This document shows positions 41,551-49,130 of a DNA stretch of 64,000 nucleotides, one piece after another. Made by a program: the position numbers and the translations under genes. Numbering within the stretch: position 1 is the first letter of the stretch; each line of letters opens with the position of its first letter. The notes beneath the pieces were generated by a model that was not told the origin of the DNA, ran no database searches, and saw only the letters and a program-made list of their open reading frames with translations. The DNA is from Pseudomonadota bacterium (lineage in GTDB: Bacteria; Chloroflexota; UBA6077; JAJPHF01): contig JAJPHF010000152.1 of assembly GCA_021325365.1 (NCBI GenBank), forward strand, positions 1 through 64,000, read 5' to 3'.

Positions 41551-42507
41551 TCAGCCCCCTGCGCCCACCCCCGCCGTTTCCGCCGCGCTCAGGCCCGCGC
41601 CGCGCCGCGCCACGACCGCGGGCCGCAGCAGCAACATGGGCACGCTCGCCCGCTGGAGTACCCCGGTCGCCACGCTGCCCATCACCAGCCGGGCCAGCCC
41701 GCCGCGCCCGTGCGTCCCCAGCGCGATCAGGTCCGCCCCCTCCCGCGCGGCCGTCTCCGCGATGACCGCGGCCGCCTGGCCCACGACGGATGGCGCGGCC
41801 GCCACGGCCAGGGTCCGAACCGACAGCCCCGCGGCGCGCGGCCCGGCCGCGACGCGCTCCAGGTACTCCCGAGCCTCCTTCACCTCCGCCTCGGCGTCCC
41901 ACTCGGGCATGTAGACCGCCCCGTCGGTCAGCATGGGCACCGCAAACTCCACGACTTGCAGCAGGAGTAGCTCCGCGCCGAGCGCGGCGGCCAGGTCGCC
42001 GATCGGGCCGAGCGCGGCTTCGGCCAGCGCCGAGCCATCCAGCGGCACGAGGATGCGCAGCCGTTCCGCGGCAGGGCGCGTGGTCTTGCAGGCGGGCGGC
42101 ACGAGCAGCACCGGGACCGACGCGCCGCGCAGCACCGCGTCGGCCACGCTCCCGTAGACCCACCGGCCAAGCCCGCTACGGCCGTGCGTCGACATGACGA
42201 TGAGGTCGGCGTGCGCGCGGCCGGCCGCGTCGAGGATCGCGGTGTCCGCCGCGTCGTAGTAGACGTGGGCCTCGACCTCCAGGCCCTCGCCGCGCACGCG
42301 CTCGGCGATCACGCCAAGCTCGGCCTCCGCCCGGGCCACGGCGGCCTGCTGCGCCGCCCCCGCGTCCTGCCCTGGGAGCGGCGTGGCGGCAGCCGCTCGC
42401 ACCAGCACTACCCGTGCCCCGGTGCCGCGCGCGAGCCGCGTGGCGTAGGGCAGGGCGCGCTCGGCCAGGATCGAGCCGTCTTGCGGCACGAGGATTGTAC
42501 GCAGCAT
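41551..42507 (-). CDS. Tandem universal stress protein
   Basis: A 318-residue protein with two USP domains (1-140, 150-305), each starting with ILVPQDGS/ILVPLDGS and ending with a nucleotide loop: MSTHGRSGLGRWVYGSVADAV and LGTHGRGGLARLVMGSVATGV. It lacks the extra helical tail of the USPs at 25812 and 46103. Such proteins bind ATP and act in growth arrest. A GTAAAC pair lies 90 bases upstream. Confidence 0.92.
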   Translation of the reverse strand: MLRTILVPQDGSILAERALPYATRLARGTGARVVLVRAAAATPLPGQDAGAAQQAAVARAEAELGVIAERVRGEGLEVEAHVYYDAADTAILDAAGRAHADLIVMSTHGRSGLGRWVYGSVADAVLRGASVPVLLVPPACKTTRPAAERLRILVPLDGSALAEAALGPIGDLAAALGAELLLLQVVEFAVPMLTDGAVYMPEWDAEAEVKEAREYLERVAAGPRAAGLSVRTLAVAAAPSVVGQAAAVIAETAAREGADLIALGTHGRGGLARLVMGSVATGVLQRASVPMLLLRPAVVARRGAGLSAAETAGVGAGG

Positions 42508-42596
42508 GATTGCCCTCCTCTCGCGGTGCGCCCATTCGTCGCGCTCCGTCTCCGCTACAGTGTCCCGCGCGGCGGTTGGCGCTGCCGTTGCGCACG

Positions 42597-42613
42597 GTAA
42601 ACGGCCGGTAACA
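42597..42613 (+). promoter_or_regulatory. GTAAAC direct-repeat pair upstream of the USP gene
   Basis: GTAAAC-GGCCG-GTAACA, half-sites 11 bases apart, 90 bases before ATG 42507 of the tandem USP gene. Confidence 0.7.
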
Positions 42614-42690
42614 GCCGCCGCCGGCGCGGTGACGCGCGTCAGGACGTCGGCAGGAGGGCGCGGTCGGCGCTAAGCACCCGGCCAGAGATC

Positions 42691-42722
42691 GCGTGTCTGT
42701 TTGGCGAAGCCAAACAGGCACA
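42691..42722. terminator. Strong hairpin between MFS and USP genes
   Basis: GTGTCTGTTTGGC and GCCAAACAGGCACAC pair around a GAA loop with one mismatch. It stands just after the MFS stop on the minus strand, but no T-run follows, so a terminator or an RNA-protecting hairpin are both possible. Confidence 0.5.
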
Positions 42723-42740
42723 CTCCCCTAGGCCAGCCGC

Positions 42741-44159
42741 TTAGGGGCGGGCCGCGGCCGTCACCACGCCGGCCGCGGCCAAGCCGCTAGCGAGGAGAAA
42801 GCCGGTGCTGACCGCCGCCACGACCGCTGCGGGGGAGCCGGTCGTCGTGCCCCCCAGCCCGGTTGCCAGGACCGCGCCGGCCAGGCCGATCCCCAGCATC
42901 ATCCCGAGGTTGCGCGCCGTGCCGAGCACGCCGGACGCGATGCCGCGATGCGGGGCGGGGACGCTGCTGAGCGCGGCGTTGGTGTTCGGGGAGCTAAAGG
43001 CGCCGAGCCCCAGTCCGCAGAGCATCAGGATGCCGACGACCGCGGCGAACGGCGTGTCGAGGCCCAAGCGGCTGAGGAGGAACAGCCCCGTGCTCAGCAG
43101 CCCCATGCCGCCGGCCGCGAACAGGCGCGAGCCGAAGCGGTCGGACAGCGCGCCGCAGATCGGCGCCGCGACGACCATCACGACGGGCATCGCGCTGAGC
43201 ACGAGCCCCGTTTGCGACGGCGTCAGGTCGCGCGCCTGGAGGAGATAGAAGGGCAGCAGGAAGACCACCGTGTAGGCGCCGAGGTAGTTGAGGATCGCGC
43301 TGCCGATGGCGGCGGCGAAGCACCGCACGCGGAATAGGTCCAGGTCGAGCATGGGGCTCGGGACGCGCCGCTCGATGGCGACGAACACCGCCATTGCGCC
43401 GAAGGCCACCGCGAAACAGCCCAGGATCGCCGGCGACGCCCAGCCCCAGGCGTGTCCCTGGTTCAGCCCGAGCAACAGGGCGACCAGCCCGATAGTGAAG
43501 ACCACGGCGCCCCACCAGTCGAAGCGCTCGTGCGGACTGGCCGGCGCCGTGTCCGGCAGGACGCGCGCGCTCAGCCCGAACGCGAGCAGCGCGATTGGGA
43601 CGGTAACATAGAAGATCGCGCGCCAGCCCCACAGGTCGGTCAGGAAGCCGCCCAGTCCTGGCCCGACCACCAGGCCGAGATACACCGCCATCGAGTAGAG
43701 CCCGAACGCGCGCCCGCGCCGGTTCGCGCGGATGGCCGCGGTGAGGATCGCCGGCGAGTTCGCGGACAGCATGGCGGCGCCCAGCGCCTGGAAGGCGCGC
43801 GCCCCCACCAGGAACCCGATCGAGGGGGCCAGGCCGCTCAGCGCCGAGCCGGCCGCGAAGATCACCAGCCCGGTCAGGTAGAGCGGACGATGGCCCCGCA
43901 GGTCGCCGAGCCGCCCCAGGCTCAGCAGCAGGCCGCTGAGCACGAGCAGGTACACCGTGATGATCCACTCGGCGCCCGCGACGTCGCTCCCGAACGCCTG
44001 CGTCACGACCGGCAGCACGGTGTTTACGATGCTCGAGTCGAGGCCGCCCAGCAACGCCCCCACGGAGAGCGCGAACAGCAGCGCGTTGGGGTGAGCGCTG
44101 CCGGGGGGCCGCGGGCGATCGGGGCGAGCGCGCGCAGCGGCCGGGTCGGCCGTCCGCAT
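42741..44159 (-). CDS. MFS transporter, DHA2 (EmrB/QacA) type
   Basis: A 472-residue membrane protein with about 14 helices. ALLGGLDSSIVNTVLPVVTQ, GRLGDLRGHR and GLVVGPGLGGFLTDLWGWRAIF are drug:proton antiporter motifs. It probably exports a drug-like molecule using the proton gradient; substrate unknown. Another DHA2-type pump is at 52827. It diverges from the ferritin-like gene at 44396 and shares its upstream region, where a GTAAAC-like site lies. Confidence 0.9.
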   Translation of the reverse strand: MRTADPAAARARPDRPRPPGSAHPNALLFALSVGALLGGLDSSIVNTVLPVVTQAFGSDVAGAEWIITVYLLVLSGLLLSLGRLGDLRGHRPLYLTGLVIFAAGSALSGLAPSIGFLVGARAFQALGAAMLSANSPAILTAAIRANRRGRAFGLYSMAVYLGLVVGPGLGGFLTDLWGWRAIFYVTVPIALLAFGLSARVLPDTAPASPHERFDWWGAVVFTIGLVALLLGLNQGHAWGWASPAILGCFAVAFGAMAVFVAIERRVPSPMLDLDLFRVRCFAAAIGSAILNYLGAYTVVFLLPFYLLQARDLTPSQTGLVLSAMPVVMVVAAPICGALSDRFGSRLFAAGGMGLLSTGLFLLSRLGLDTPFAAVVGILMLCGLGLGAFSSPNTNAALSSVPAPHRGIASGVLGTARNLGMMLGIGLAGAVLATGLGGTTTGSPAAVVAAVSTGFLLASGLAAAGVVTAAARP

Positions 44160-44232
44160 AGGGGTGTCTCCTTGAGATGTCCTCTGGACTGTACCACAGC
44201 GCGCGCCAGCCGCCGCGACCGGGCCCGGACAT

Positions 44233-44249
44233 CGTAACGCACGGTTTAC
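44233..44249 (-). promoter_or_regulatory. Degenerate GTAAAC repeat pair
   Basis: Minus strand GTAAAC-CGTGC-GTTACG: the first half-site is perfect, the second has one change, and spacing is 11 bases. It lies between the MFS gene and the ferritin-like gene. Confidence 0.5.
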
Positions 44250-44395
44250 TTTCCGCTACCGCGCTAGCAACCCGCCCGCGGCACGCTAGGGGCAGCGGTG
44301 GTCCTGCCGCCGCCGAGCCGGCCGGCCGGCGCTGGCCGCGGGACCGCGACGGAGCGCACGGCTCCGCCGAAGGGCGCGAGAGGAGGAGTTCGGGC

Positions 44396-45115
44396 ATGGC
44401 GTTCACGGACCGCATCGAACGCGACGACTTCGCGAAGATGCCCCAGGAGTACCGCGAGCTGTTGACCCGCGTGCTGACCATTCAGGCCGATTGCGAGATC
44501 GGCGGGCCGAACGTGTACGCGCGGCGCTGGATGCTCCAAGCGCCCACCGCGGATGACATGCACCGCGTGGCGCGCATCGTGGCCGAGGAGATCGACCACT
44601 ACCGCAAGTTCGCCCGCATCCTGGCCGATCTCGGCGTGGACGTGTCGTACCTGCTGCACCGCGACAACTCGGAGCGGCTGGTAGACGCCTTCCACGAGAA
44701 GGACCCGCCCACCTGGGGCGACGTGGCGGCGTTCTGCGCGCTCATCGACCGCGTGGGCCGCTTCCAGGGCGAGGAGTTCCACAACTCCAGCTACCGGCCA
44801 ATCGACGCCATCCTGCCCGGGATCATGCAGGAAGAAGTCGGCCACATCGCCTTCGGCGTGCAGAAGCTCCAGGAGCTGTGCAAGACGGAGGAGGGCGCGG
44901 CCGAGGCGCAGGCGGCGGTAGACCGCTGGGTACCGCGCGGGCTAGACATGTTCGGCCGCGCCAGCTCGCGGCGTGCCGAGCGCTACCTGTACTGGGGCCT
45001 GAAGCGCCGCACGAACGAGCAGGCGCGCCAGGAGTATCTCGCCGAGATCACGACGCTGATCGACAACCTGGGCCTGAAGATGCCCGACGTCGCGGCCCAC
45101 CGAGTGTACGTGTAA
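44396..45115 (+). CDS. Ferritin-like protein related to PaaA/PaaC-type di-iron proteins
   Basis: A 239-residue helical protein. VLTIQADCEIGGPNVYARRW, VARIVAEEIDHYRKFARIL, GEEFHNSSYRP and IMQEEVGHIAFGVQKL supply two Glu and Glu-x-x-His motifs for a di-iron centre, in the order seen in phenylacetyl-CoA oxygenase subunits. No paa genes are near, so an independent oxidase or iron-binding role in stress is more likely. AGGAGGAG precedes ATG 44396. A USP gene follows on the same strand. Confidence 0.8.
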   Translation: MAFTDRIERDDFAKMPQEYRELLTRVLTIQADCEIGGPNVYARRWMLQAPTADDMHRVARIVAEEIDHYRKFARILADLGVDVSYLLHRDNSERLVDAFHEKDPPTWGDVAAFCALIDRVGRFQGEEFHNSSYRPIDAILPGIMQEEVGHIAFGVQKLQELCKTEEGAAEAQAAVDRWVPRGLDMFGRASSRRAERYLYWGLKRRTNEQARQEYLAEITTLIDNLGLKMPDVAAHRVYV

Positions 45116-45206
45116 GGACCATCGCGCGGGGGCGGCCGGGCCATCGGCCGCCCCCGCCGCCGGGCGCCGGGGACGGGCCTCGGGGCGCTCGGGGAAGGAG
45201 GGCATC

Positions 45207-45698
45207 GTGTTTCATCGTATCGTCGTACCGCTCGATGGCTCATCGCTCGCCGAGGCCATCCTACCCGAGGTGCAGCGCCTGGCCGCCGACTCGCCGCTTG
45301 AGGTCGTGCTGCTGGCCGTCGGCCCGGTCCCGCAGGGCATCGAGGAGCGGGACGGCCAGGTCGCCTACCTCGACGACTTGCTCGCGGAGCAGGAGCAGGA
45401 CCTGCGCGATTACCTGCGAGGGCCGGCGCACTGGCTGAACAGCCACCGCATCCCCGTCGAGATGCGCGTGCGCTTTGGCGACCCCGCCGCCGAGATCGTC
45501 CGCTGCGCCGAGGACGAGGAGGCCGACGCCATCGCCATGTGTACGCACGGCCGCACCGGCCTGGACCGGCTGATCCACGGCAGCGTGGCCGGAGCGGTGT
45601 TGCGTAGCACGCGGCTGCCGATCATCCTCTGCCACCCGACTGACGGCGCCTTCGCCGGCCAGCACGCCGACGAGGCGAAGCGCTTGACCCTCGTCTAG
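45207..45698 (+). CDS. Universal stress protein, single domain
   Basis: A 163-residue USP: FHRIVVPLDGSSLAEAILPEV at the start, and the nucleotide-binding segment THGRTGLDRLIHGSVAGAVLR before LPIILCHP. It starts with GTG 45207 after GGGGAAGGAGGG. It is 91 bases downstream of the ferritin-like gene and probably shares its transcript. Confidence 0.9.
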   Translation: MFHRIVVPLDGSSLAEAILPEVQRLAADSPLEVVLLAVGPVPQGIEERDGQVAYLDDLLAEQEQDLRDYLRGPAHWLNSHRIPVEMRVRFGDPAAEIVRCAEDEEADAIAMCTHGRTGLDRLIHGSVAGAVLRSTRLPIILCHPTDGAFAGQHADEAKRLTLV

Positions 45699-45730
45699 CG
45701 CCGTTCTGGCTGCCCCTCTCTCCTCGCGCG

Positions 45731-45762
45731 GGCGCCCTCCCGGATCCGGGAGGGCGCCCGCG
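45731..45762. terminator. Perfect bidirectional terminator hairpin
   Basis: GCGGGCGCCCTCCCGG and its exact complement meet at GATC with almost no loop, between the convergent USP (45207) and the gene at 45799. Symmetry and place suggest it serves both strands. Confidence 0.7.
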
Positions 45763-45798
45763 TCTCTACTGTCCGGCGAGCTGCCCTCGGGCGCCGGC

Positions 45799-46113
45799 TC
45801 AGTTGCGGTCGGCCCGACCCGCGCGCGCCAGGCGGGCTCTCCGCTCGCCGCGCCAGCACGCGAGCAGGCGCCGGGCGGCCGCGCCGAGTTCGGGACAGAG
45901 CGGCAAATCCGCCAGCAGCTGGAGCTGCAGCTCGAAGACCTCCGCCCGCGCCGGCTCGGCGATGAAGTAGCGCAGCAGCTGCTCTAGCGGCTCGTGCAGG
46001 CGTGCGTCGTCGCCATCCGGAGCGGGGAGCCGGAGCACGTCGAGCCCCTGCCGGCAGAACGTCTCTGGCGTCAGCGCGCGTTCCCTACCGCCCTCGCGCC
46101 CGCTACACGGCAC
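45799..46113 (-). CDS. Small hypothetical protein downstream of the USP-PRC gene
   Basis: A 104-residue alpha-helical protein (LHEPLEQLLRYFIAEPARAEVFELQLQLLADLP, then a basic C-terminus). I recognise no family. Its only in-frame start is GTG 46113, overlapping the USP-PRC stop by 11 bases, which favours coupled translation but leaves the start weakly supported. Codon use fits its neighbours. Confidence 0.5.
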   Translation of the reverse strand: MPCSGREGGRERALTPETFCRQGLDVLRLPAPDGDDARLHEPLEQLLRYFIAEPARAEVFELQLQLLADLPLCPELGAAARRLLACWRGERRARLARAGRADRN

Positions 46114-47518
46114 GCAGCGCCGCTGGCCGTGGAGCCGGCCAGCGACGGCGCAGGAGGTCCGCGGGGCTCAAGCTCAGGCGTACCTGGTGGCCGCCGGCCG
46201 CGCGCACCGCCTTGAGCGGGAGGAACAGCTCGCCAGCCTGTTCGAGCCCGCCTCGCACGTGCAAGTACGGCGCGTCGCGGCTGTCGATCACCTCGTCCAC
46301 CACGCCGACGAACGCGCCGAGGTCCCCTTCGTCCGCCGGGGCGTCTGGGCGCGCGAACACCGGATAGCCCGACTGAATCGCCCCGCGGTCCACGGCCGGC
46401 CCGGCGCCCCACGATTCCCACGGGTCGTCCGCGACGCGGTCACCCGCCCCTGCCGCCGCCGAGCCGTCCGGCGCTGCGCGGCCAGCTGGGCCGTCCGCTG
46501 TCGCGTACAGCTTCTGCACCAGCGTCTGCACCTCGGCCGTCAGCGGCTCCCCCGTGGAAGAATCGTGGATCAGGCGCTCCAGCACGAGCCGCAGCAGCTC
46601 CGCCTGGCGCGCGGTCAGCTCGAGCGTCGCCGGGGGCCGCGGGCGCTCCCCTGGGGTAACGTGCTGCGGCGCGCGGGCCGCCTCGAGGAGCGGGCGCAGC
46701 ACCAGCAGCGGCGCCGGCGCCAGCCGCAGCAGATCGTCGGCGACGCTGCCCTGCAGCCAGCGCCGGACGCCGGCGCGGCCGTGGCTGCTCAGCACGACGA
46801 GGTCGACCCGTGCTCGGTGGCAGTAGTCCGCGATGCCCGCGGCCGGCTCGCCAAGCTCCGCTACCGTGCGCACGCGGCGGCCGGCGGCGCGCTGCCGAGC
46901 CGCCACGCCGTCCAAATAGCTTTGCGCCGCGCTCTCGGCATCGCTGAGCAGCGCGGCCCAGACCGGCTCATCGCCCAGCTCGCCCAGCCTGCCGGAGGTC
47001 TCGGGCAGCACCGCCTGGTACAGGACCAGTTCGCCGTCCGTGCCGACCAGCCCGCCGGCATGGTCCACCGCGGCCTCCGCCAGCTCCGAGCCATCCAGGG
47101 GCACCAGCACGCGGCATGGCCAGGACGACGCGGCCACGTGGCCCAGGCGTACCAGCAGCAGCGGGACGGCGGCGCGGTGGAGGACCGCATCGGCCACGCT
47201 GCCCTGCAACGAGCGCTCCAGGCCCGTGCGCCCGTGACTCGCCATCACGATGAGGTCCGCCTGCCACTCAGTCGCGGCAGCTGCCACGGCGTCGGCCGGC
47301 GCCCCGTCCAGCACCCGCGCCGCGGCGGCCACGCCGCGCGCTCGCAGGTCGGCCGCGAGCCGGTGTAGGTAGTCGCTCGTGGCGGCCTGCTCGTCCGGCG
47401 GGGCGGCCTGCACCAGGCAGAGCGCCCCGCGGCTGCCCCGTGCGAGCGCCTCGGCATAGGACAGCGCGGCCTCGGCCGGCTCGGAGCCGTCGAGCGTCAC
47501 GAGGATCCGTTGATGCAT
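46103..47518 (-). CDS. USP-USP-helix-PRC-like fusion protein
   Basis: A 471-residue protein. Two USP domains (1-140, 145-285) carry MASHGRTGLERSLQGSVADAV and LSSHGRAGVRRWLQGSVADDL. A helical segment LTARQAELLRLVLERLIHDS, shared with the USP at 25812, follows, then a Pro/Gly/Asp linker. The last 85 residues (FARPDAPADEGDLGAFVGVV, LFLPLKAVRAAGGHQVRLSL) look like a PRC-barrel/DUF2171 domain. The fusion suggests an ATP-binding sensor tied to an adaptor. A GTAAAC pair lies 131 bases upstream of ATG 47518. Confidence 0.85.
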   Translation of the reverse strand: MHQRILVTLDGSEPAEAALSYAEALARGSRGALCLVQAAPPDEQAATSDYLHRLAADLRARGVAAAARVLDGAPADAVAAAATEWQADLIVMASHGRTGLERSLQGSVADAVLHRAAVPLLLVRLGHVAASSWPCRVLVPLDGSELAEAAVDHAGGLVGTDGELVLYQAVLPETSGRLGELGDEPVWAALLSDAESAAQSYLDGVAARQRAAGRRVRTVAELGEPAAGIADYCHRARVDLVVLSSHGRAGVRRWLQGSVADDLLRLAPAPLLVLRPLLEAARAPQHVTPGERPRPPATLELTARQAELLRLVLERLIHDSSTGEPLTAEVQTLVQKLYATADGPAGRAAPDGSAAAGAGDRVADDPWESWGAGPAVDRGAIQSGYPVFARPDAPADEGDLGAFVGVVDEVIDSRDAPYLHVRGGLEQAGELFLPLKAVRAAGGHQVRLSLSPADLLRRRWPAPRPAALRAV

Positions 47519-47648
47519 GGCTGCTCCCTTCCGTCGGCCACCCAATGCCGAGCGCTTCCCGGCGCGCCGGGCACTTGTTGCCTGGGGCGGAGCCCTCCGC
47601 CTCTGGCGTCAGCGTGGCACGCGGCGGTAGCAGCCCACGTTGCGGAGC

Positions 47649-47665
47649 GTAAACGCGGGGTTAAG
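47649..47665 (+). promoter_or_regulatory. GTAAAC repeat pair between USP-PRC and SRPBCC genes
   Basis: GTAAAC-GCGGG-GTTAAG, half-sites 11 bases apart, the second degenerate. It lies in the 262-base gap between divergent stress genes at 47518 and 47781. Confidence 0.55.
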
Positions 47666-47780
47666 GCCGCCCTATTTGAATCAGCCCGGCCCGGATGCGT
47701 GCGTTAACCTCCCGGCTACCCACGCCAACGCGCGCCGCAACCTCCATGTGTCATTGTGCTTGCAGGAGAGGAGGGATACG

Positions 47781-48554
47781 ATGATGAGCCCCATGACCGC
47801 CTCTATTCCGGGTTCACGGCATAATGACCCGCAGCGCCCAGCCGGCGGGCCAGGCGACGACGACGTGCGGGCTCGGCTGACTCACGTCCCGGGCGCCGCG
47901 TCGAAGCTCGTCTTGCCGGCCGGGGCGCTGCTGGCAGCCTACGCCCTCGTGATCCGCCCCTGGCACCGTCGCTGGGGCGCGACCGATGCCGAGGTCGAGC
48001 GCGCCATGCCGGGCGACGAGCTGGTGCCCAACCCCAACTATTGGACGAACCGCGCCGTCACGATCCACGCCCGGCCCGCCGGCATCTGGCCCTGGCTCGT
48101 CCAGATGGGTGAGGCGCCCCGCGCCGGCTTCTACAGCTACACGCTCGTCGAGCGCGCCTTGGGCATGCACGTCGTCAACGCCGACCGGCTCCTGCCCGGC
48201 CACGAGCACCTCGCGGTCGGCGACGCGCTCGATCGGACGGGCAACCTGGTCGTGAAGGCGATCGCGCACGACCAGTACCTCGTCCTGGGCCCACCGGCGG
48301 ACGCCCCCTGGGGTACCAGCACCTGGTCCATTGCGCTCTACCCACTCGACGAGGAGCGGACCCGCCTGGTTTCCCGGGTCCGCGCGCGCATCGACCACTG
48401 GACGCCCCAGATGCTGGGCTGGGCGCTGCTGCTCGATCCCGGCCAGTTCGTCATGGAGCGGAAGTGGCTGCTCGGCCTCAAGCAGCGGGCGGAAAATGCC
48501 GCCGGCCACGGGCCGCCCTCCGGCGTCGCGCCGCCGCTTCCCTTTCCCGCGTAG
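47781..48554 (+). CDS. SRPBCC-like protein with one membrane segment
   Basis: A 257-residue protein. Residues 38-60 form a membrane helix (SKLVLPAGALLAAYALVIRPW). The rest resembles an SRPBCC-type ligand-binding fold: AVTIHARPAGIWPWLVQMGE, GFYSYTLVERALGMHVVNAD and WSIALYPLDEERTRLVSRVR. The ligand is unknown. ATG 47781 is preceded by GAGGAGGGA; a longer frame from 47640 includes the regulatory motif and is rejected. Confidence 0.82.
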   Translation: MMSPMTASIPGSRHNDPQRPAGGPGDDDVRARLTHVPGAASKLVLPAGALLAAYALVIRPWHRRWGATDAEVERAMPGDELVPNPNYWTNRAVTIHARPAGIWPWLVQMGEAPRAGFYSYTLVERALGMHVVNADRLLPGHEHLAVGDALDRTGNLVVKAIAHDQYLVLGPPADAPWGTSTWSIALYPLDEERTRLVSRVRARIDHWTPQMLGWALLLDPGQFVMERKWLLGLKQRAENAAGHGPPSGVAPPLPFPA

Positions 48555-48610
48555 CCCGCGCCGCGCCTCCCGGGTCCGCCCTCACGGCAGCCCCGGTGTG
48601 GCTGCAGTCC

Positions 48611-48793
48611 TCAGCGCTGCTCCTCGCGCCCGTCCGGTGGCGGGAAATCGTCGCGCTCGGCCTCTAGCTGCTCCAGCACCGCTTCCATCTCCGTGGCGGT
48701 CGAAGGAACGATCTCGGCGGCGTATTCTTTCAAGCCCTCGCTTTGCAGGGGCGATGCGGGCTCCTTCTTGTGCTCGCGCTCGTGCTCTGCCAT
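48611..48793 (-). CDS. Small acidic hypothetical protein
   Basis: A 60-residue protein starting MAEHEREHKKEPASP with 14 Glu residues and no Cys; it has the look of a disordered stress protein. No family recognised. GGGGAGG eight bases before ATG 48793 supports it as a real gene. Confidence 0.6.
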   Translation of the reverse strand: MAEHEREHKKEPASPLQSEGLKEYAAEIVPSTATEMEAVLEQLEAERDDFPPPDGREEQR

Positions 48794-48929
48794 CGCTGCC
48801 TCCCCTACCGGCTCTCCACCGGCACCAAAGCAATATCGATACCCGCGCGCTACCGCCACAGAAAATCGCGCCCACGCTATTATGAGTCCCAGAGACTCGG
48901 GCCTGCTCGTCCCTGGAGGTTGCGTGCCC

Positions 48930-49130
48930 GTGGCATTCCAGCGCGTCTGGCGGCAGTGGCAGAGCCATCCCGTCCTGCCGCAGACCCCCACCGAGGCCTG
49001 GGCCCTCGGCGCGGCCGACGGCTACCGGCGGCGCCCGCCGCTCGTCATGTTCACCGAGGCGATCCAGGATGCCTACGCGGCCGGCTACCGCCACGGCCGC
49101 CGCCTCGCCCGCCGCGCTGGCCCCTTCTAG
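48930..49130 (+). CDS. Small hypothetical protein
   Basis: A 66-residue basic protein (AFQRVWRQWQSHPVLPQTPT, then AWALGAADGYRRRPPLVMFT and AYAAGYRHGRRLARR). A GGAGGT lies ten bases before GTG 48930; GTG 48924 and ATG 48882 are other possible starts. Family unknown. It converges with the MocR gene, overlapping its end by four bases. Confidence 0.5.
   Translation: MAFQRVWRQWQSHPVLPQTPTEAWALGAADGYRRRPPLVMFTEAIQDAYAAGYRHGRRLARRAGPF

Noticed and set aside
47640..47780. N-terminal extension of the SRPBCC-like membrane protein from 47640
   Set aside because: The extension would place the GTAAAC repeat pair in coding sequence, and the ribosome site belongs to ATG 47781.
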